Positions 29,113 to 37,925 are shown, counted from the first letter of the stretch. The stretch is DNA of 64,000 nucleotides from Carboxydocella thermautotrophica (GCA_003054495.1 CP028514.1:546501-610500), one strand, 5' to 3'. Program-made: numbers and translations. Notes: a model not told the origin generated them from the letters alone.

Positions 29113-30013
29113 ATGTGCTGCATTTAGGAACCAGGTTTTCATTAACCAGGCGCAAAAAAGCCTGGACCGGAGCGGAGATTTTACTGTCCTTGTGCCGCAG
29201 TAGCTTGATTTCCCGGCGAATGGTGAGTTCGGGTATTTTGATCACCTGCAAACTGCCGGCACAGACTTCTTGATCAATTACAAACCGGGATAAGAGGGAA
29301 ATACCCAGGTTGGCAGCTACAGCCTGTTTAATCGCCTCCAGGCTGCCGAATTGCATGGCGACTTTGATTTTTTTGCCCAGCAGTTGCAAACGTTGCTCCA
29401 GGGCAATCCGCGTACTGGAACCCGGCTCCCGCAAAATAAAGGGTTCGGCCAGTACTTGTTCCAGGGCAACTGTAGTTTCCCTGGCCAGGGGATGGTCTAT
29501 AGCTGTAACTATTACCAGTTCGTCATAGGTGATGGTTTTAGCTTTGATTTGGGGATGAGCAATGACTTCGCCGCCACAGAAGGCGATTTCCAGCTCATGT
29601 TGCAGCAGTTTTTGCTCGATTTCCTGGGAGTTGCTAATTTCCAGCACTACTTCTATACCTGGATAGAGCTTGCGGTACTGGCCGAGAATCCGGGGCAGCA
29701 CATAAATGCCGGGGGTGGTGCTGGCTCCTACCAGCAAGCGCCCTTTGCCCAGGCCCTTTAAGTCCTTGAGGGCATTTTCAGCCTCTTCCAGCTGGTTGAA
29801 AATTTTACTGGTGTAATGAAATAGAGTTCGACCAGCCTCTGTCAAATAGACCTTACGGCCGAGTTTTTGGAATAATTCCAGGCCCAGCTCCTGTTCCAGA
29901 TTTTTTATTTGCACAGAGATGGTAGGTTGACTGATCAACAATTCTTCCGCTGCTTTAGTAAACCCCTGGTGTTTGGCTACGGTATGAAAAACTTTAAGAT
30001 AATTTAAATTCAT
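29111..30013 (-). CDS. LysR-family transcriptional regulator (CysL-like)
   Basis: A 300-residue LysR-type regulator. The N-terminal helix-turn-helix is at residues 1-60: LKVFHTVAKHQGFTKAAEEL and SQPTISVQIKNLEQELG. The effector domain begins near residue 90 (GRLLVGASTTPGIYVLP). The ATG at 30013 follows GGAGTGA; a longer reading from 30067 lacks support. It is divergent from an Fe-S membrane protein gene and separated by a palindrome, a usual LysR control layout. A decayed copy of its tail lies at 20680-20755. Confidence 0.9.
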   Translation of the reverse strand: MNLNYLKVFHTVAKHQGFTKAAEELLISQPTISVQIKNLEQELGLELFQKLGRKVYLTEAGRTLFHYTSKIFNQLEEAENALKDLKGLGKGRLLVGASTTPGIYVLPRILGQYRKLYPGIEVVLEISNSQEIEQKLLQHELEIAFCGGEVIAHPQIKAKTITYDELVIVTAIDHPLARETTVALEQVLAEPFILREPGSSTRIALEQRLQLLGKKIKVAMQFGSLEAIKQAVAANLGISLLSRFVIDQEVCAGSLQVIKIPELTIRREIKLLRHKDSKISAPVQAFLRLVNENLVPKCST

Positions 30014-30050
30014 GCTCTCACTCCTGACACATGACAAATAGTCATTGATA

Positions 30051-30064
30051 TTATCAATTGATAA
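30051..30064. promoter_or_regulatory. LysR-type operator palindrome
   Basis: The perfect 14-base palindrome TTATCAATTGATAA lies between the divergent lysR and Fe-S gene starts. LysR proteins usually bind T-N11-A dyads in such gaps; binding here is inferred. Confidence 0.55.
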
Positions 30065-30140
30065 CATTGAAAAGATATATTTTTATTATAGATGATTTTA
30101 CTTTAAAATGAAAGTAAGCAAAAGATGGGGAGATGAGAAC

Positions 30141-30833
30141 ATGAAAGAAAAAATCAAACAGATACTGGCGAAGCGAGCCAAAATACAGTGGTTTCTGGCC
30201 CTTGGTTTCATCGCCTTGAATGGAGTATTGTTTTTCGTAACACCCAGGGCAGCCTATATTCCTTTTTTTGTCTTACCATTGATGATCATTAGTGTTTTTT
30301 TCTGGTCCCGGGCCTTTTGCGGCTGGGCCTGTCCACGGGCGGCTTTTCTGGAAAGAATTTTGAGCAAGGTAAGTTTAAACAAACCTGTACCCAAATGGAT
30401 GAATTACTACTGGGTCAGTGTCCTGGTTTTCATTATTCTGATTTCCAGGGTAACTTATGTTGGCTTTACCAGGGGCTTGCTGGCTGCCGGCTTTCTACTC
30501 TGCCTAGTTCCTACCATTGGTGCTTTGGTAGTCGGCTGGTATAGTCCTAAATCCTGGTGTGCTATTTGTCCCACCGGTACTTTGCTGAAAACCCTTGATC
30601 GCTTGCAAATTGCCCGGTTTAAAATCGCAAAGGAGGGCAAATGTACCAGTTGTGGTGCGTGTGATCGGGTTTGCCCTATGGGAGTTGAACCTTCAAAAGT
30701 ACCATTGAATAGTGGCATTGAGCAGATGAACTGTACCCAGTGTGCCATCTGTACAGCCAGTTGCCCGTACAACAGCTTGCATTTACCGGAAAGGCTGAAC
30801 AATCATATTAAACAGGGGGTAGCGGTAAGATGA
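30141..30833 (+). CDS. NapH/NosR-like membrane ferredoxin
   Basis: A 230-residue membrane protein with about four transmembrane segments (first at about residues 16-33). Cys-rich FCGWACPRAAF near residue 55 and ICPTGTLL near 145 are typical of NapH/NosR/RdxA-like proteins. Two 4Fe-4S motifs near the C-terminus, CTSCGACDRVCP and CTQCAICTASCP, lie near residues 168 and 197. It probably passes electrons between quinol and a partner. ATG 30141 follows GGGGAGATGAG. It overlaps the CGGC gene (ATGA) and is divergent from lysR. Confidence 0.83.
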   Translation: MKEKIKQILAKRAKIQWFLALGFIALNGVLFFVTPRAAYIPFFVLPLMIISVFFWSRAFCGWACPRAAFLERILSKVSLNKPVPKWMNYYWVSVLVFIILISRVTYVGFTRGLLAAGFLLCLVPTIGALVVGWYSPKSWCAICPTGTLLKTLDRLQIARFKIAKEGKCTSCGACDRVCPMGVEPSKVPLNSGIEQMNCTQCAICTASCPYNSLHLPERLNNHIKQGVAVR

Positions 30834-31162
30834 AGGTGGGAATTATTCGTTGCCAGCAAACGGAAGATATGTGTCCCGGGACTACTGATTTTGCTGTTGC
30901 CAGAGAAAACAAAGGAGTTTTTAGTACCTGTAATGAACCCGTCGAAGTGATTGGTTTTGTCAGCTGTGGGGGTTGTCCGGGGAAAAAGAGTGTAACCCGG
31001 GCGGAAATGCTGGTTAAACGGGGGGCCGAGGCTATTGTACTGGCATCCTGTATTACCAGAGGTAATCCCATTGGCTTTGCCTGTCCACACCGGGAGAGCA
31101 TGATTGCGGCTATCCAAAAGAAGATTGGAAATCAGGCAGAACTCTGGGATTGGACCCACTAA
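30830..31162 (+). CDS. CGGC-domain protein
   Basis: A 110-residue protein of the CGGC family, a small metal- or cluster-binding domain of unknown function. Conserved cysteines occur in IIRCQQTEDMCPG near residue 5, the FVSCGGCPGKK signature near 43 and LASCITRG near 71. It overlaps the membrane ferredoxin gene by four bases, so the two are coupled and probably share the LysR regulator. Confidence 0.85.
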   Translation: MKVGIIRCQQTEDMCPGTTDFAVARENKGVFSTCNEPVEVIGFVSCGGCPGKKSVTRAEMLVKRGAEAIVLASCITRGNPIGFACPHRESMIAAIQKKIGNQAELWDWTH

Positions 31163-31198
31163 GGGAAAGAGACCTTCATAAAACTGAGGAGGATTAGC

Positions 31199-31728
31199 AT
31201 GTCAATAACTTTAGAGACTGCATTAGATGAATATAAACGACGCTACAGGCGGAAAAAAGAATATGACATACTTATCAATTTTTTTCAAAACAGGAATTTC
31301 GCTATTAATGCTGACATTATTACAAACTGGAAGACCAAATTCAGAAGGGACAATGGTCGTTACAGAATGTTAGGTGTCAATTTTGGCAAGGTGCGGATGT
31401 AATAATTGCACCAGAGCTCACAGATGAACTGCAGCAGTGGGTATCAGAAGACAACCTGGTTGTGGATTTGTCCGGCGTTAATAGTAAAACCAGAGTACTG
31501 GTAGTTTCAAGGCATGCACGAAAGATCAGTAAGCTGTTTTACGAGATACGTGAAATATTTGGTGATTATATCGATTATGGAAACAAGTATTACTTCTATA
31601 GACGGCTTGGTATGAGGGCCAACGAGTGTATTGAACAGGGCAATAATTTGCAAGCGATTTTACTTGGGATTGTTGATGAAGCGAAGAAACTAGCTTATGA
31701 ATTTGAAGGCCGGATGTATTTTGCCTAA
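31199..31728 (+). pseudogene. Hypothetical gene split by a one-base frameshift
   Basis: Two frames read as one protein of about 176 residues. The first (31199-31402) encodes 67 residues from an ATG with AGGAGGAT upstream. The second continues from about 31385 as QGADVIIAPELTDELQQW and ends EFEGRMYFA at 31728. Adding one T to the TTTT run at about 31380-31383 joins them in frame (NFWQGADVIIAP). The protein is charged, without membrane segments, and I do not recognise the family. It could be a real decay, an assembly error or a programmed shift. Confidence 0.6.
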
Positions 31729-31849
31729 TTTCTGGTAAGCCCCGTCCCGGCTACCTGGAGAAGATCCTGGTTGCTGGAAAGAGATTCAATTTCAGTCCTG
31801 AGTATATGATAGAACTGGAAGGGTGGGTCAAGAAATAATATTTTATCTA

Positions 31850-31877
31850 TTGACAATCGCAAGTTGTCTATTATAAA
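31850..31877 (+). promoter_or_regulatory. smpB promoter
   Basis: TTGACA (31850-31855), 16 bases, TATAAA (31872-31877), located 40 bases before the smpB start; it may also drive the adjoining tmRNA. Confidence 0.6.
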
Positions 31878-31916
31878 ATATACTGTACCCTGTAAATCAG
31901 GTTGGAGGGACCCGCA

Positions 31917-32387
31917 ATGGCAGACAAGCAACAGGAAAAGGTAGTGGCAGAAAACCGTCAGGCCCGCTTTGAATACGAAATCCTGGAGGTCTATGAGGCC
32001 GGTCTGGAGCTCAAAGGCACAGAAGTGAAAAGCCTGCGAGCTGGCAAGGCCAACCTCAGGGACAGCTTTTGCCTGATAAAAAATGGTGAAGCCTGGGTCC
32101 ACAACCTGCATATCTCTCCGTATGAACAGGGTAACCGTTTCAATCATGATCCGACCCGGGTGCGGAAATTGCTCCTGCACAAACATGAAATCATGAAACT
32201 GTTTGGGGCTATTTCCCAGAAGGGGCTGACTATCGTCCCCCTGAAAATCTATTTTACCCGGGGGAAAGCGAAAATGGCCATTGCCCTGGCCCGCGGCAAA
32301 AAGCTGTGGGACAAACGCCAGGACATGGCCGAGCGGGATGCCAAACGGGAAATTGAACGGGCTTTCCGCGACCGGCAACGTCAATAA
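31917..32387 (+). CDS. smpB: SsrA-binding protein SmpB
   Basis: A 156-residue SmpB, the partner of tmRNA in rescuing stalled ribosomes. The oligonucleotide-binding fold is recognised by [17 protein letters not shown] near residue 13, [20 protein letters not shown] near 33 and a basic C-terminal tail ([18 protein letters not shown]). ATG 31917 follows TTGGAGGG. Its stop codon is immediately followed by the tmRNA 5' end, so the two rescue components are adjacent. Confidence 0.96.
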   Translation: MADKQQEKVVAENRQARFEYEILEVYEAGLELKGTEVKSLRAGKANLRDSFCLIKNGEAWVHNLHISPYEQGNRFNHDPTRVRKLLLHKHEIMKLFGAISQKGLTIVPLKIYFTRGKAKMAIALARGKKLWDKRQDMAERDAKREIERAFRDRQRQ

Positions 32388-32738
32388 GGGGGCGTACTGG
32401 TTTCGACGGGGGCTGAATGAGCGTCAGTAGCGAGCCGGGGTTCCATCTGCCCGTCAAGACGGTGGGAAAACAACGAATGCCAACGAAAATTACGCTTTAG
32501 CTGCTTAATTTCAGCTAACCTCCAACCCTCTGGGCTCCGGGTGAGGGCTTGGGGGTCACATTGACGGAGCTGGCCTGGCCCCAATTCTCGGAGGGGTGAG
32601 GCGAGATTAATCGAGATAGCTGCGGAAAAGCCTGTCGGTGGGCGTTTCGGCAGCGAAAGGTAAAACACCTGACTGCGCTCGGAGAAGCTGGCGTGGGTTC
32701 GCCTTCGGACAGGGGTTCGACTCCCCTCGCCTCCACCA
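32388..32738 (+). ncRNA. ssrA: Transfer-messenger RNA (tmRNA, ssrA)
   Basis: The 5' end GGGGGCGTACTGG pairs with the 3' end CGCCTCCACCA to form the tRNA-like acceptor stem, and GGGGTTCGACTCCCC is the T-arm. The CCA is encoded. The tag reading frame at 32479-32508 encodes ANENYALAA and a stop, a standard proteolysis tag. It begins directly after the smpB stop codon. Confidence 0.96.
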
Positions 32739-32756
32739 TAGAAAACCCTAACAGTA

Positions 32757-32795
32757 AGTTTTACGTCTAAGCCGTTATCCTTAGAGTGTAAAACT
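32757..32795. repeat. Inverted repeat after tmRNA
   Basis: AGTTTTAC and GTAAAACT ends with matching TCTAAG and CTTAGA inner parts, separated by a short loop. No T-run follows; it may be a processing or weak stop signal for the tmRNA. Confidence 0.45.
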
Positions 32796-32819
32796 ACTAC
32801 TGAATCAACATATTCCTGT

Positions 32820-32870
32820 AATACCTGCTTTTTATCTTCATCGTTATCGGAGAAAAGCAGGTATTTTTTA
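32820..32870 (+). terminator. Strong terminator downstream of tmRNA
   Basis: AATACCTGCTTTT (32820-32832) pairs with its complement ending at 32865 and is followed by TTTT-rich sequence. It probably ends smpB-ssrA transcription. Confidence 0.7.
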
Positions 32871-33342
32871 TTTTCCAGTACTTAATAATTATTGCCTCAT
32901 CAAAATGATGGTGGATAGCAAGATGGGCGCAGCAGCATAAAACAGCGGGTACGCGGTTCGTTATTGCTCATCCAAACCCTTACGGGTTTCACATACCCGC
33001 AAACCGTTATATGAAAGACTATGCCTTTTAAATATCAATCGTCAGGAAATATTTAAAGAGGATAAAAGAAAAAATTTGAGATAATTTTAGCAAAGTATTA
33101 TATGAGCATAATATCAATATTCTGCGTTTGAGAGAAGTGTTTTTTTCAGTTAAAAATTCCCCCTTTAGTTTAAAAAAAGATATTAATATTTATACTTTTC
33201 TTGAACCCATCGTTTGGTTTCTTTTAATCTTTTTCTAACAGCCTGTGAAGGTATTCTTCATAACTTAATTCGACTAATGCTGCCTCTTCTTCAAAATATT
33301 CTTTATTTCAGTTGTTTTTTAGTTGTGTAGGATGATGATTAA
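32871..33342. other. Gene-poor AT-rich spacer with structured block
   Basis: No intact gene is seen. At 32945-33006 there is a pseudoknot-capable block: GCGGGTA (32945-32951) pairs with TACCCGC (32994-33000), AAACCC pairs with GGGTTT inside it, and CGGTT (32954-32958) could pair with AACCG (33002-33006). On the minus strand about 33225-33305 a short frame reads EYFEEEAALVELSYEEYLHRLLE, faintly like a helper-ATPase or IstB fragment but too short to assign. Confidence 0.4.
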
Positions 33343-33372
33343 ATGTGGTATAATAATTCTGAGGTGAGATTT

Positions 33373-33570
33373 ATGAATACAGCTAAGAGTATTTTATTAA
33401 AATTAATTGATGAAATTCCAGAAAGTCAAATACGAGAAGTTATTGATTTTATTTTATTTTTAAAAAATAAGCAGGATAATCAGGTATTCAAGGATTTATT
33501 GTCTGCCAGTGAGAGCAGTATAGATTTTTGGAACAATGATATTGATGATGAGGTATGGAACAATGTATAG
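33373..33570 (+). CDS. DUF2281-type antitoxin-like protein
   Basis: A 65-residue protein with an N-terminal LLKLIDEIPESQIREVIDFILFLK helix pair typical of DUF2281 antitoxin-like proteins, followed by an acidic tail (SSIDFWNNDIDDEVWNNV). ATG 33373 follows GAGGTGAG; an extended -10 TGGTATAAT lies at 33346-33354, so the leader would be about 12 bases. It overlaps the broken toxin gene by eight bases in the usual toxin-antitoxin layout. Confidence 0.7.
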   Translation: MNTAKSILLKLIDEIPESQIREVIDFILFLKNKQDNQVFKDLLSASESSIDFWNNDIDDEVWNNV

Positions 33571-33740
33571 GCAGGGCGATATCTTATTAATTCCTATTCC
33601 TTTTAGTGATTTGACTTCCAACAAAAAACGCCCTGTCCTTGTTTTATCTAAATGATAATTATAATAGCAGAACAGAAGATATAGTGGTTGCGGCTATTAC
33701 TTCGAACCTGGTGGCAAAAGATTATATTAATCGAGCTTGA
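33563..33740 (+). pseudogene. MazF/PemK-like toxin, broken
   Basis: The frame starts MYRQGDILLIPIPFSDLTS and continues KKRPVLVLSK before a stop at 33653-33655, matching the start of PemK/MazF endoribonucleases. In a shifted frame the similarity continues (NYNSRTEDIVVAAITSNL, a typical second MazF strand) to a stop at 33740. A frameshift near 33650 and loss of the C-terminal half make it inactive. Its antitoxin is intact. Confidence 0.75.
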
Positions 33741-33754
33741 TGTATATCACCTTG

Positions 33755-33828
33755 GATACCTTCTTAGGATTAGCGATTGTGACTTTTCCTTGTACAGCCT
33801 AATCCTGAGAGAGGTATCTTCTTTTTTA
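33755..33828 (+). terminator. Long terminator after the toxin remnant
   Basis: GATACCT and AGGTATC outer arms plus TAGGATTAG and CTAATCCT inner arms, followed by TTCTTTTTT. Confidence 0.7.
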
Positions 33829-33941
33829 AAATCTTTAGTCTTTTAAATTATTCATATTTCTGCCATAATTCGGCCCTAGTTTTGTCACAACTTGGGGATA
33901 TACTAAAGACAAGAGGAAGATATGAAGGGAGTTGAATTAAA

Positions 33942-34208
33942 ATGATGATGGGAAATTGGTTTGGTGGCTGGGGATATAGTCCTTTTGATGGAGGAGGATG
34001 GTGGACGATGGGAATTGGCATGCTGTTTAATATCCTGTTCTGGGGTGCCCTGATTTACCTGGCTATCAGGTTTTTGAACAAAGGCGATTTTGAAGGATTT
34101 ACTGGTAAAAGGGGGGAACCGCCGGAAGAAATTCTACACAAGCGCTATGCCCGGGGCGAAATCACCCGGGAACAATACCAGCAAATGCTGGGAGACTTAA
34201 AAAAATAG
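33942..34208 (+). CDS. SHOCT-domain small membrane protein
   Basis: An 88-residue protein. The glycine/tryptophan-rich start (NWFGGWGYSPFDGGGWW) is followed by one transmembrane helix (about residues 25-45, MLFNILFWGALIYLAIRFL). A C-terminal SHOCT motif ends it: EEILHKRYARGEITREQYQQML. SHOCT domains are short oligomerisation motifs of unclear role. It directly precedes the DUF2680 gene with overlapping ribosome-site spacing, suggesting co-expression. Confidence 0.82.
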   Translation: MMMGNWFGGWGYSPFDGGGWWTMGIGMLFNILFWGALIYLAIRFLNKGDFEGFTGKRGEPPEEILHKRYARGEITREQYQQMLGDLKK

Positions 34209-34221
34209 GAGGATGATGGAC

Positions 34222-34583
34222 ATGAAAAAGAAATGGTTAGCTCCGTAGCAGCAGTACTTCTGGTAGCCTTTGCGGTCCCGGCCTTCGCGGCTATTACTGA
34301 TGCCCAGAAGAAGGAAATCCTGGATCTGCAAAAACAAATGGTCGAGCTGCGCAAGAAGATGATCGACAAATATGTGGAAGCCGGGCAACTGACACCTGAA
34401 CAGGGTAAACTGATGAAGGACCGCATGGACCAGATGGAAAAATACCGGGAACAAAATGGGATTCTGCCCGGACCTGGCATGATGCAAGGTGGCGGTTGTG
34501 GGGGATTTGGTTTTGGTGCTAATGGCGGTTTCGGCGGTCCCATGATGGGGGGCGGCTGGGGCGCTCAAACTCAGGGGTTGTAA
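34222..34583 (+). pseudogene. DUF2680-type exported protein with frameshift in the signal peptide
   Basis: The main frame (34233-34583, 116 residues) has a signal-like SSVAAVLLVAFAVPAFA, then a helical ITDAQKKEILDLQKQMVELRKK region typical of DUF2680, and a Gly/Met-rich tail. The well-placed AGGAGG (34207-34212) points to ATG 34222, which reads MKKKWLAP and stops. One extra A in the A-run at 34225-34229 would give MKKEMVSSVAAVLL in frame. Either a real frameshift or an error at a homopolymer. A start at ATG 34233 is possible but 20 bases from the ribosome site. Confidence 0.65.
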
Positions 34584-34586
34584 AAA

Positions 34587-34612
34587 GGAAAAGGGGGCTA
34601 TGATAGCCCCTT
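34587..34612 (+). terminator. Terminator after the DUF2680 gene
   Basis: AAGGGGGCT and AGCCCCTT arms, then a second hairpin AGGCTG ... CAGCCT (34614-34640) with a TTTTA tail. Confidence 0.6.
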
Positions 34613-34678
34613 CAGGCTGTCGACAAAGTCTCGGCAGCCTATTTTAGCTTTATTATCACATTTTGTGGGATATTGCGA

Positions 34679-37039
34679 TTATAGTACTTGATGTTCAGTC
34701 CTCTGGATAATCTCATTCTGCAAAGCTTCACTGAGGTCACAAAAATAGTCACTATAACCGGCCACCCGCACAATCAGATCCCGGTAGCGTTCCGGCTGGC
34801 GCTGCGCTTCTCGCAACGTGGCGGCACTGACCACATTAAACTGAATGTGATGCCCTTTGAGACGGAAATAGGCGCGAATCAGGGCCATCAGCTTATGAAT
34901 ACCTTCTTCTGTTTGCAACAGGCCAGGGGTGAATTTCTGGTTCAAGAGAGTACCACCGGTGCGAAGATGGTCCATTTTGGCGGCAGACTTGATCACAGCC
35001 GTGGGGCCAAAGCGGTCAGCCCCCTGCACAGGTGAAATCCCCTCGGATTGGGGTTCCCCTGCCCGCCGTCCATCGGGGGTAGCGCCGGTGACTGCCCCGA
35101 AGTAGACATGACAGGTAGTGGGCAGGAGATTGATGTGATAGGTTGCCCCCCGGACCGATTTACGTCCTTCGATAGCCTGGTAGTAGGCTTCAAATACTTC
35201 CTGCATTATAGAATCAGCAAAATCATCATCATTGCCGTATTTGGGAGTTTTGTTCTGCAAGAGCTGGCGCAAATCCTCCTGCCCCCGGAAATTTTGGCGG
35301 AGGGCGGTGAGCAATTGTTCCATCGTAATGGTACCATCGAGAAAAACATGTTTTTTAATAGCTGCCAGGCTGTCGGTAAGGGTAGCTATGCCTACTCCCT
35401 GGATATAGTTAGTATTATAGCGGGCTCCCCCGGCATTATAGTCTCTGGCATTGGCGATGCAATCATCTATTATAATGGACAGAAAGGGAGCGGGCATGTA
35501 TTCACCATAGAGTTTTTCGATGATCTGATTTCCTCGCAGTTTAATTTCCAGGAAATGCTGGAGCTGTTGTTTATAAGCCTGGAACAGTTCCTCATAACTG
35601 GTAAAGTTAGCAGGGTCGCCGGTTTTCGGCCCCAGCTGCTTGCCGGTGCGAGGATCGAGGCCGTTGTTGAGGGTGATTTCCAGTACCTTAACCAGGTTAA
35701 AGTAGCCCGTAAGCCAGTAGGCTTCTTTACCGAAAGCCCCGGCTTCCACACAGCCGCTGGTACCACCGCAGCGGGCATCTACCAGAGATTTGCCCTGGCG
35801 TATCAGCTCAGCGACGACGGCATCGGCATTAAAGACCGAGGGCTGGCCCCAGCCTTTGGCGATGATCTGACAGGCCCGTTTCAGGAAGTCATCGGGGTTT
35901 TTCTGGCTGAGCTGGATATTGGAGCTGGGCTGCAGCAGGCGCATTTCATCGATGACATCCAGGATAAGGTAGGTAACCTCATTGACTCCATCTTCGCCCT
36001 CAGCAGTCAAGCCGCCGCAATTGATATTGGCAAAATCGGTGTAGGTGGCACTTTCCTGCAAGGTAATACCTACTTTAGGGGGAGCAGGCTGGTTATTGAA
36101 TTTGACCCAGAAGCATTGCAGCAGTTCCTTGGCTCGTTCCGAAGTCAGGGTGCCTGCTGCTATTTCTTTTTGATAAAAAGGATAGAGATGCTGGTCCAGT
36201 CGCCCGGGATTAAAGGCATCCCAGATATTGAGTTCGGTGATGACACCGAGATGGACAAACCAGTAAGCCTGCAGGGCTTCCCAGAAGGTGGAGGGAGCTT
36301 GAGCCGGGACTTTGCGGCAGATGGCAGCGATTTGTTCCAGCTCCTGGCGGCGCCGGGGGTTGGGTTCACTGGTTGCCAGCTGCAGGGCTTTTTCTGCATG
36401 GCGTTCGGCGTAGCGGATAATAGCGCGGGCGCAAATGGCCATTGCCCTCAGTTCCTCCTGTTTCCGATAGGCTTCGGGGTCATGGAGGTAATCAATCTGT
36501 TGTAATTGCTGTTCAATCTCCCGCAGAAAATCAAGAAAGCCCTTGCGGAAGACTTTGTCATCCCCGGCGGTATGGCCGGGAGCCCGTTGCTCCATGAATT
36601 CCGTAAATATCCCGGCTTGATAGCAATCAAGCCATTCCTGGCTCATCCGGGCAAAAATGCGGTCCCGCATGGAGCGGCCCTGCCAGTAGGGGATGATTTT
36701 TTCCGCTTGAATACGTTTTTCTTTGTCACTGACCCGGAAGAAGATTTTTTCCCGGCTGTCAATGATGGTGAAATCCTCCAGAGTATGACAGCAGAGCTCG
36801 GGGTAGGTGGGGGTGGCTTTGGGGGCCGGGCCCCGTTCGCCCACAATTAGTTCATCTTCGCCAATGTAGATGGTTTTGCGCTCCATCAGGGCCTGAAAAA
36901 CCAGAGCCCGCAGGACCGGGATGGAAACCTTGCCGGAGTATTGCTGGTAAACCTCGGTTACGATTTCGGCCCGTTCAGTAGAAAGGGTAGGGATGGCTTC
37001 CAGGCTTCTCTGTCTTAATCTGGCTACACGCTCATTCAT
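34679..37039 (-). CDS. Glycyl radical enzyme, HypD-like dehydratase candidate
   Basis: A 786-residue glycyl radical enzyme. The radical loop RVAGYSDYF lies near the C-terminus. The active-site Cys and Glu are in GGTSGCVEAGAFGKEA near residue 425; the GCVE pattern belongs to the dehydratase/lyase branch, not to true pyruvate formate-lyase, which has adjacent cysteines. Overall features (FNNQPAPPKVGITL, TPKYGNDDD, GPTAVIKSAAKMDH) recall trans-4-hydroxyproline dehydratase, but no pyrroline-carboxylate reductase gene is nearby. ATG 37039 follows GGAGG. Follows its activase by four bases; read from a sigma-54 promoter at 37967-37952. Confidence 0.88.
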   Translation of the reverse strand: MNERVARLRQRSLEAIPTLSTERAEIVTEVYQQYSGKVSIPVLRALVFQALMERKTIYIGEDELIVGERGPAPKATPTYPELCCHTLEDFTIIDSREKIFFRVSDKEKRIQAEKIIPYWQGRSMRDRIFARMSQEWLDCYQAGIFTEFMEQRAPGHTAGDDKVFRKGFLDFLREIEQQLQQIDYLHDPEAYRKQEELRAMAICARAIIRYAERHAEKALQLATSEPNPRRRQELEQIAAICRKVPAQAPSTFWEALQAYWFVHLGVITELNIWDAFNPGRLDQHLYPFYQKEIAAGTLTSERAKELLQCFWVKFNNQPAPPKVGITLQESATYTDFANINCGGLTAEGEDGVNEVTYLILDVIDEMRLLQPSSNIQLSQKNPDDFLKRACQIIAKGWGQPSVFNADAVVAELIRQGKSLVDARCGGTSGCVEAGAFGKEAYWLTGYFNLVKVLEITLNNGLDPRTGKQLGPKTGDPANFTSYEELFQAYKQQLQHFLEIKLRGNQIIEKLYGEYMPAPFLSIIIDDCIANARDYNAGGARYNTNYIQGVGIATLTDSLAAIKKHVFLDGTITMEQLLTALRQNFRGQEDLRQLLQNKTPKYGNDDDFADSIMQEVFEAYYQAIEGRKSVRGATYHINLLPTTCHVYFGAVTGATPDGRRAGEPQSEGISPVQGADRFGPTAVIKSAAKMDHLRTGGTLLNQKFTPGLLQTEEGIHKLMALIRAYFRLKGHHIQFNVVSAATLREAQRQPERYRDLIVRVAGYSDYFCDLSEALQNEIIQRTEHQVL

Positions 37040-37043
37040 CTCT

Positions 37044-37925
37044 TCAACCTCCGATCTTGATTTTTTGACAGTAGGGGGCCAGCAAGGCGGCGATTTCCTC
37101 CAGCTGAGCGGCTGTGGGCTCAGGGGTATCTGCCAGGGGGTAGTCCTGCTGCAGGCGACGGTATTTGTCCCGGGCCAGGGCATGGTAGGGCAGCAGATTG
37201 ATTTGTTCCACCTCGCCCAGCTCTCGCAAAAAGACAATCAAGGCAGACAGGTGTTCCTCATCATCATTGATGTCAGGGATGATGGGCAAACGCAGAAAAA
37301 AACGCTTTTTCAGCCTGGTCAGCAACTGCAAGTTGTTCAAAATGAGGCGATTGGATACCCCTGTATAAAGAAGATGCTTCTCCTCGGCCATCAGTTTCAG
37401 ATCATAAAGAAAGAGATCTGTAAAAGGGGCGATGGTTTCGAGGATGGCAGGATGGGCATAACCGCTGGTATCCACAGCGGTTGGCAGGCCCTGTTCCTGA
37501 CAGGCCTGCAGCAAAGCCAGAAGAAAAGCGGGCTGGGCCAGGGGTTCACCACCGGAAAAAGTCACACCACCCCCGGATTCTTCGTAAAAGACCCGGTCCT
37601 GGGTTACTACCTGCAGCACTTCAGCCACTGTCACCCTGCGTCCCACCAGTTCCCGGGCCAGAGCCGGGCAGGCAGCAGCACACTGGCCGCAATGCCGGCA
37701 GCGGGACGGGTTGTTCAGGGCCTGCTGGTAACAGGCGGACTGACAGCGGCCACAGCCGATACAGCGCTGGGGAAAAAGCAGCAATCTGGGCTGAAAGCTC
37801 TGGCTTTCCGGGTTATGACACCACTGACAGTGCAGGGGGCATCCCTGCAAAAAAACAGTGGTTCTGATTCCTGGTCCATCCTGGATGGAAAATTTCTGGA
37901 TATTGAAGATCATACCGGTTTTCAT
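37044..37925 (-). CDS. Glycyl-radical-enzyme activating enzyme
   Basis: A 293-residue radical SAM protein that installs the glycyl radical in the enzyme encoded next. The SAM-cluster motif is GCPLHCQWCHNPE near residue 29. An inserted ferredoxin-like region carries two extra 4Fe-4S clusters (CIGCGRCQSACYQQAL and CRHCGQCAAACP, about residues 56-90), as in activases of the dehydratase type. FSGGEPLAQPAF is the SAM-binding GGE motif. ATG 37925 follows GAGGTGA. Confidence 0.93.
   Translation of the reverse strand: MKTGMIFNIQKFSIQDGPGIRTTVFLQGCPLHCQWCHNPESQSFQPRLLLFPQRCIGCGRCQSACYQQALNNPSRCRHCGQCAAACPALARELVGRRVTVAEVLQVVTQDRVFYEESGGGVTFSGGEPLAQPAFLLALLQACQEQGLPTAVDTSGYAHPAILETIAPFTDLFLYDLKLMAEEKHLLYTGVSNRLILNNLQLLTRLKKRFFLRLPIIPDINDDEEHLSALIVFLRELGEVEQINLLPYHALARDKYRRLQQDYPLADTPEPTAAQLEEIAALLAPYCQKIKIGG

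Noticed and set aside
33225-33305. IstB-like helper ATPase relic
   Set aside because: Only about 23 residues on the minus strand look related; too short for a call.
32739-33570. Genomic island attached at the tmRNA 3' end
   Set aside because: No second copy of the tmRNA end sequence and no integrase gene were seen downstream.
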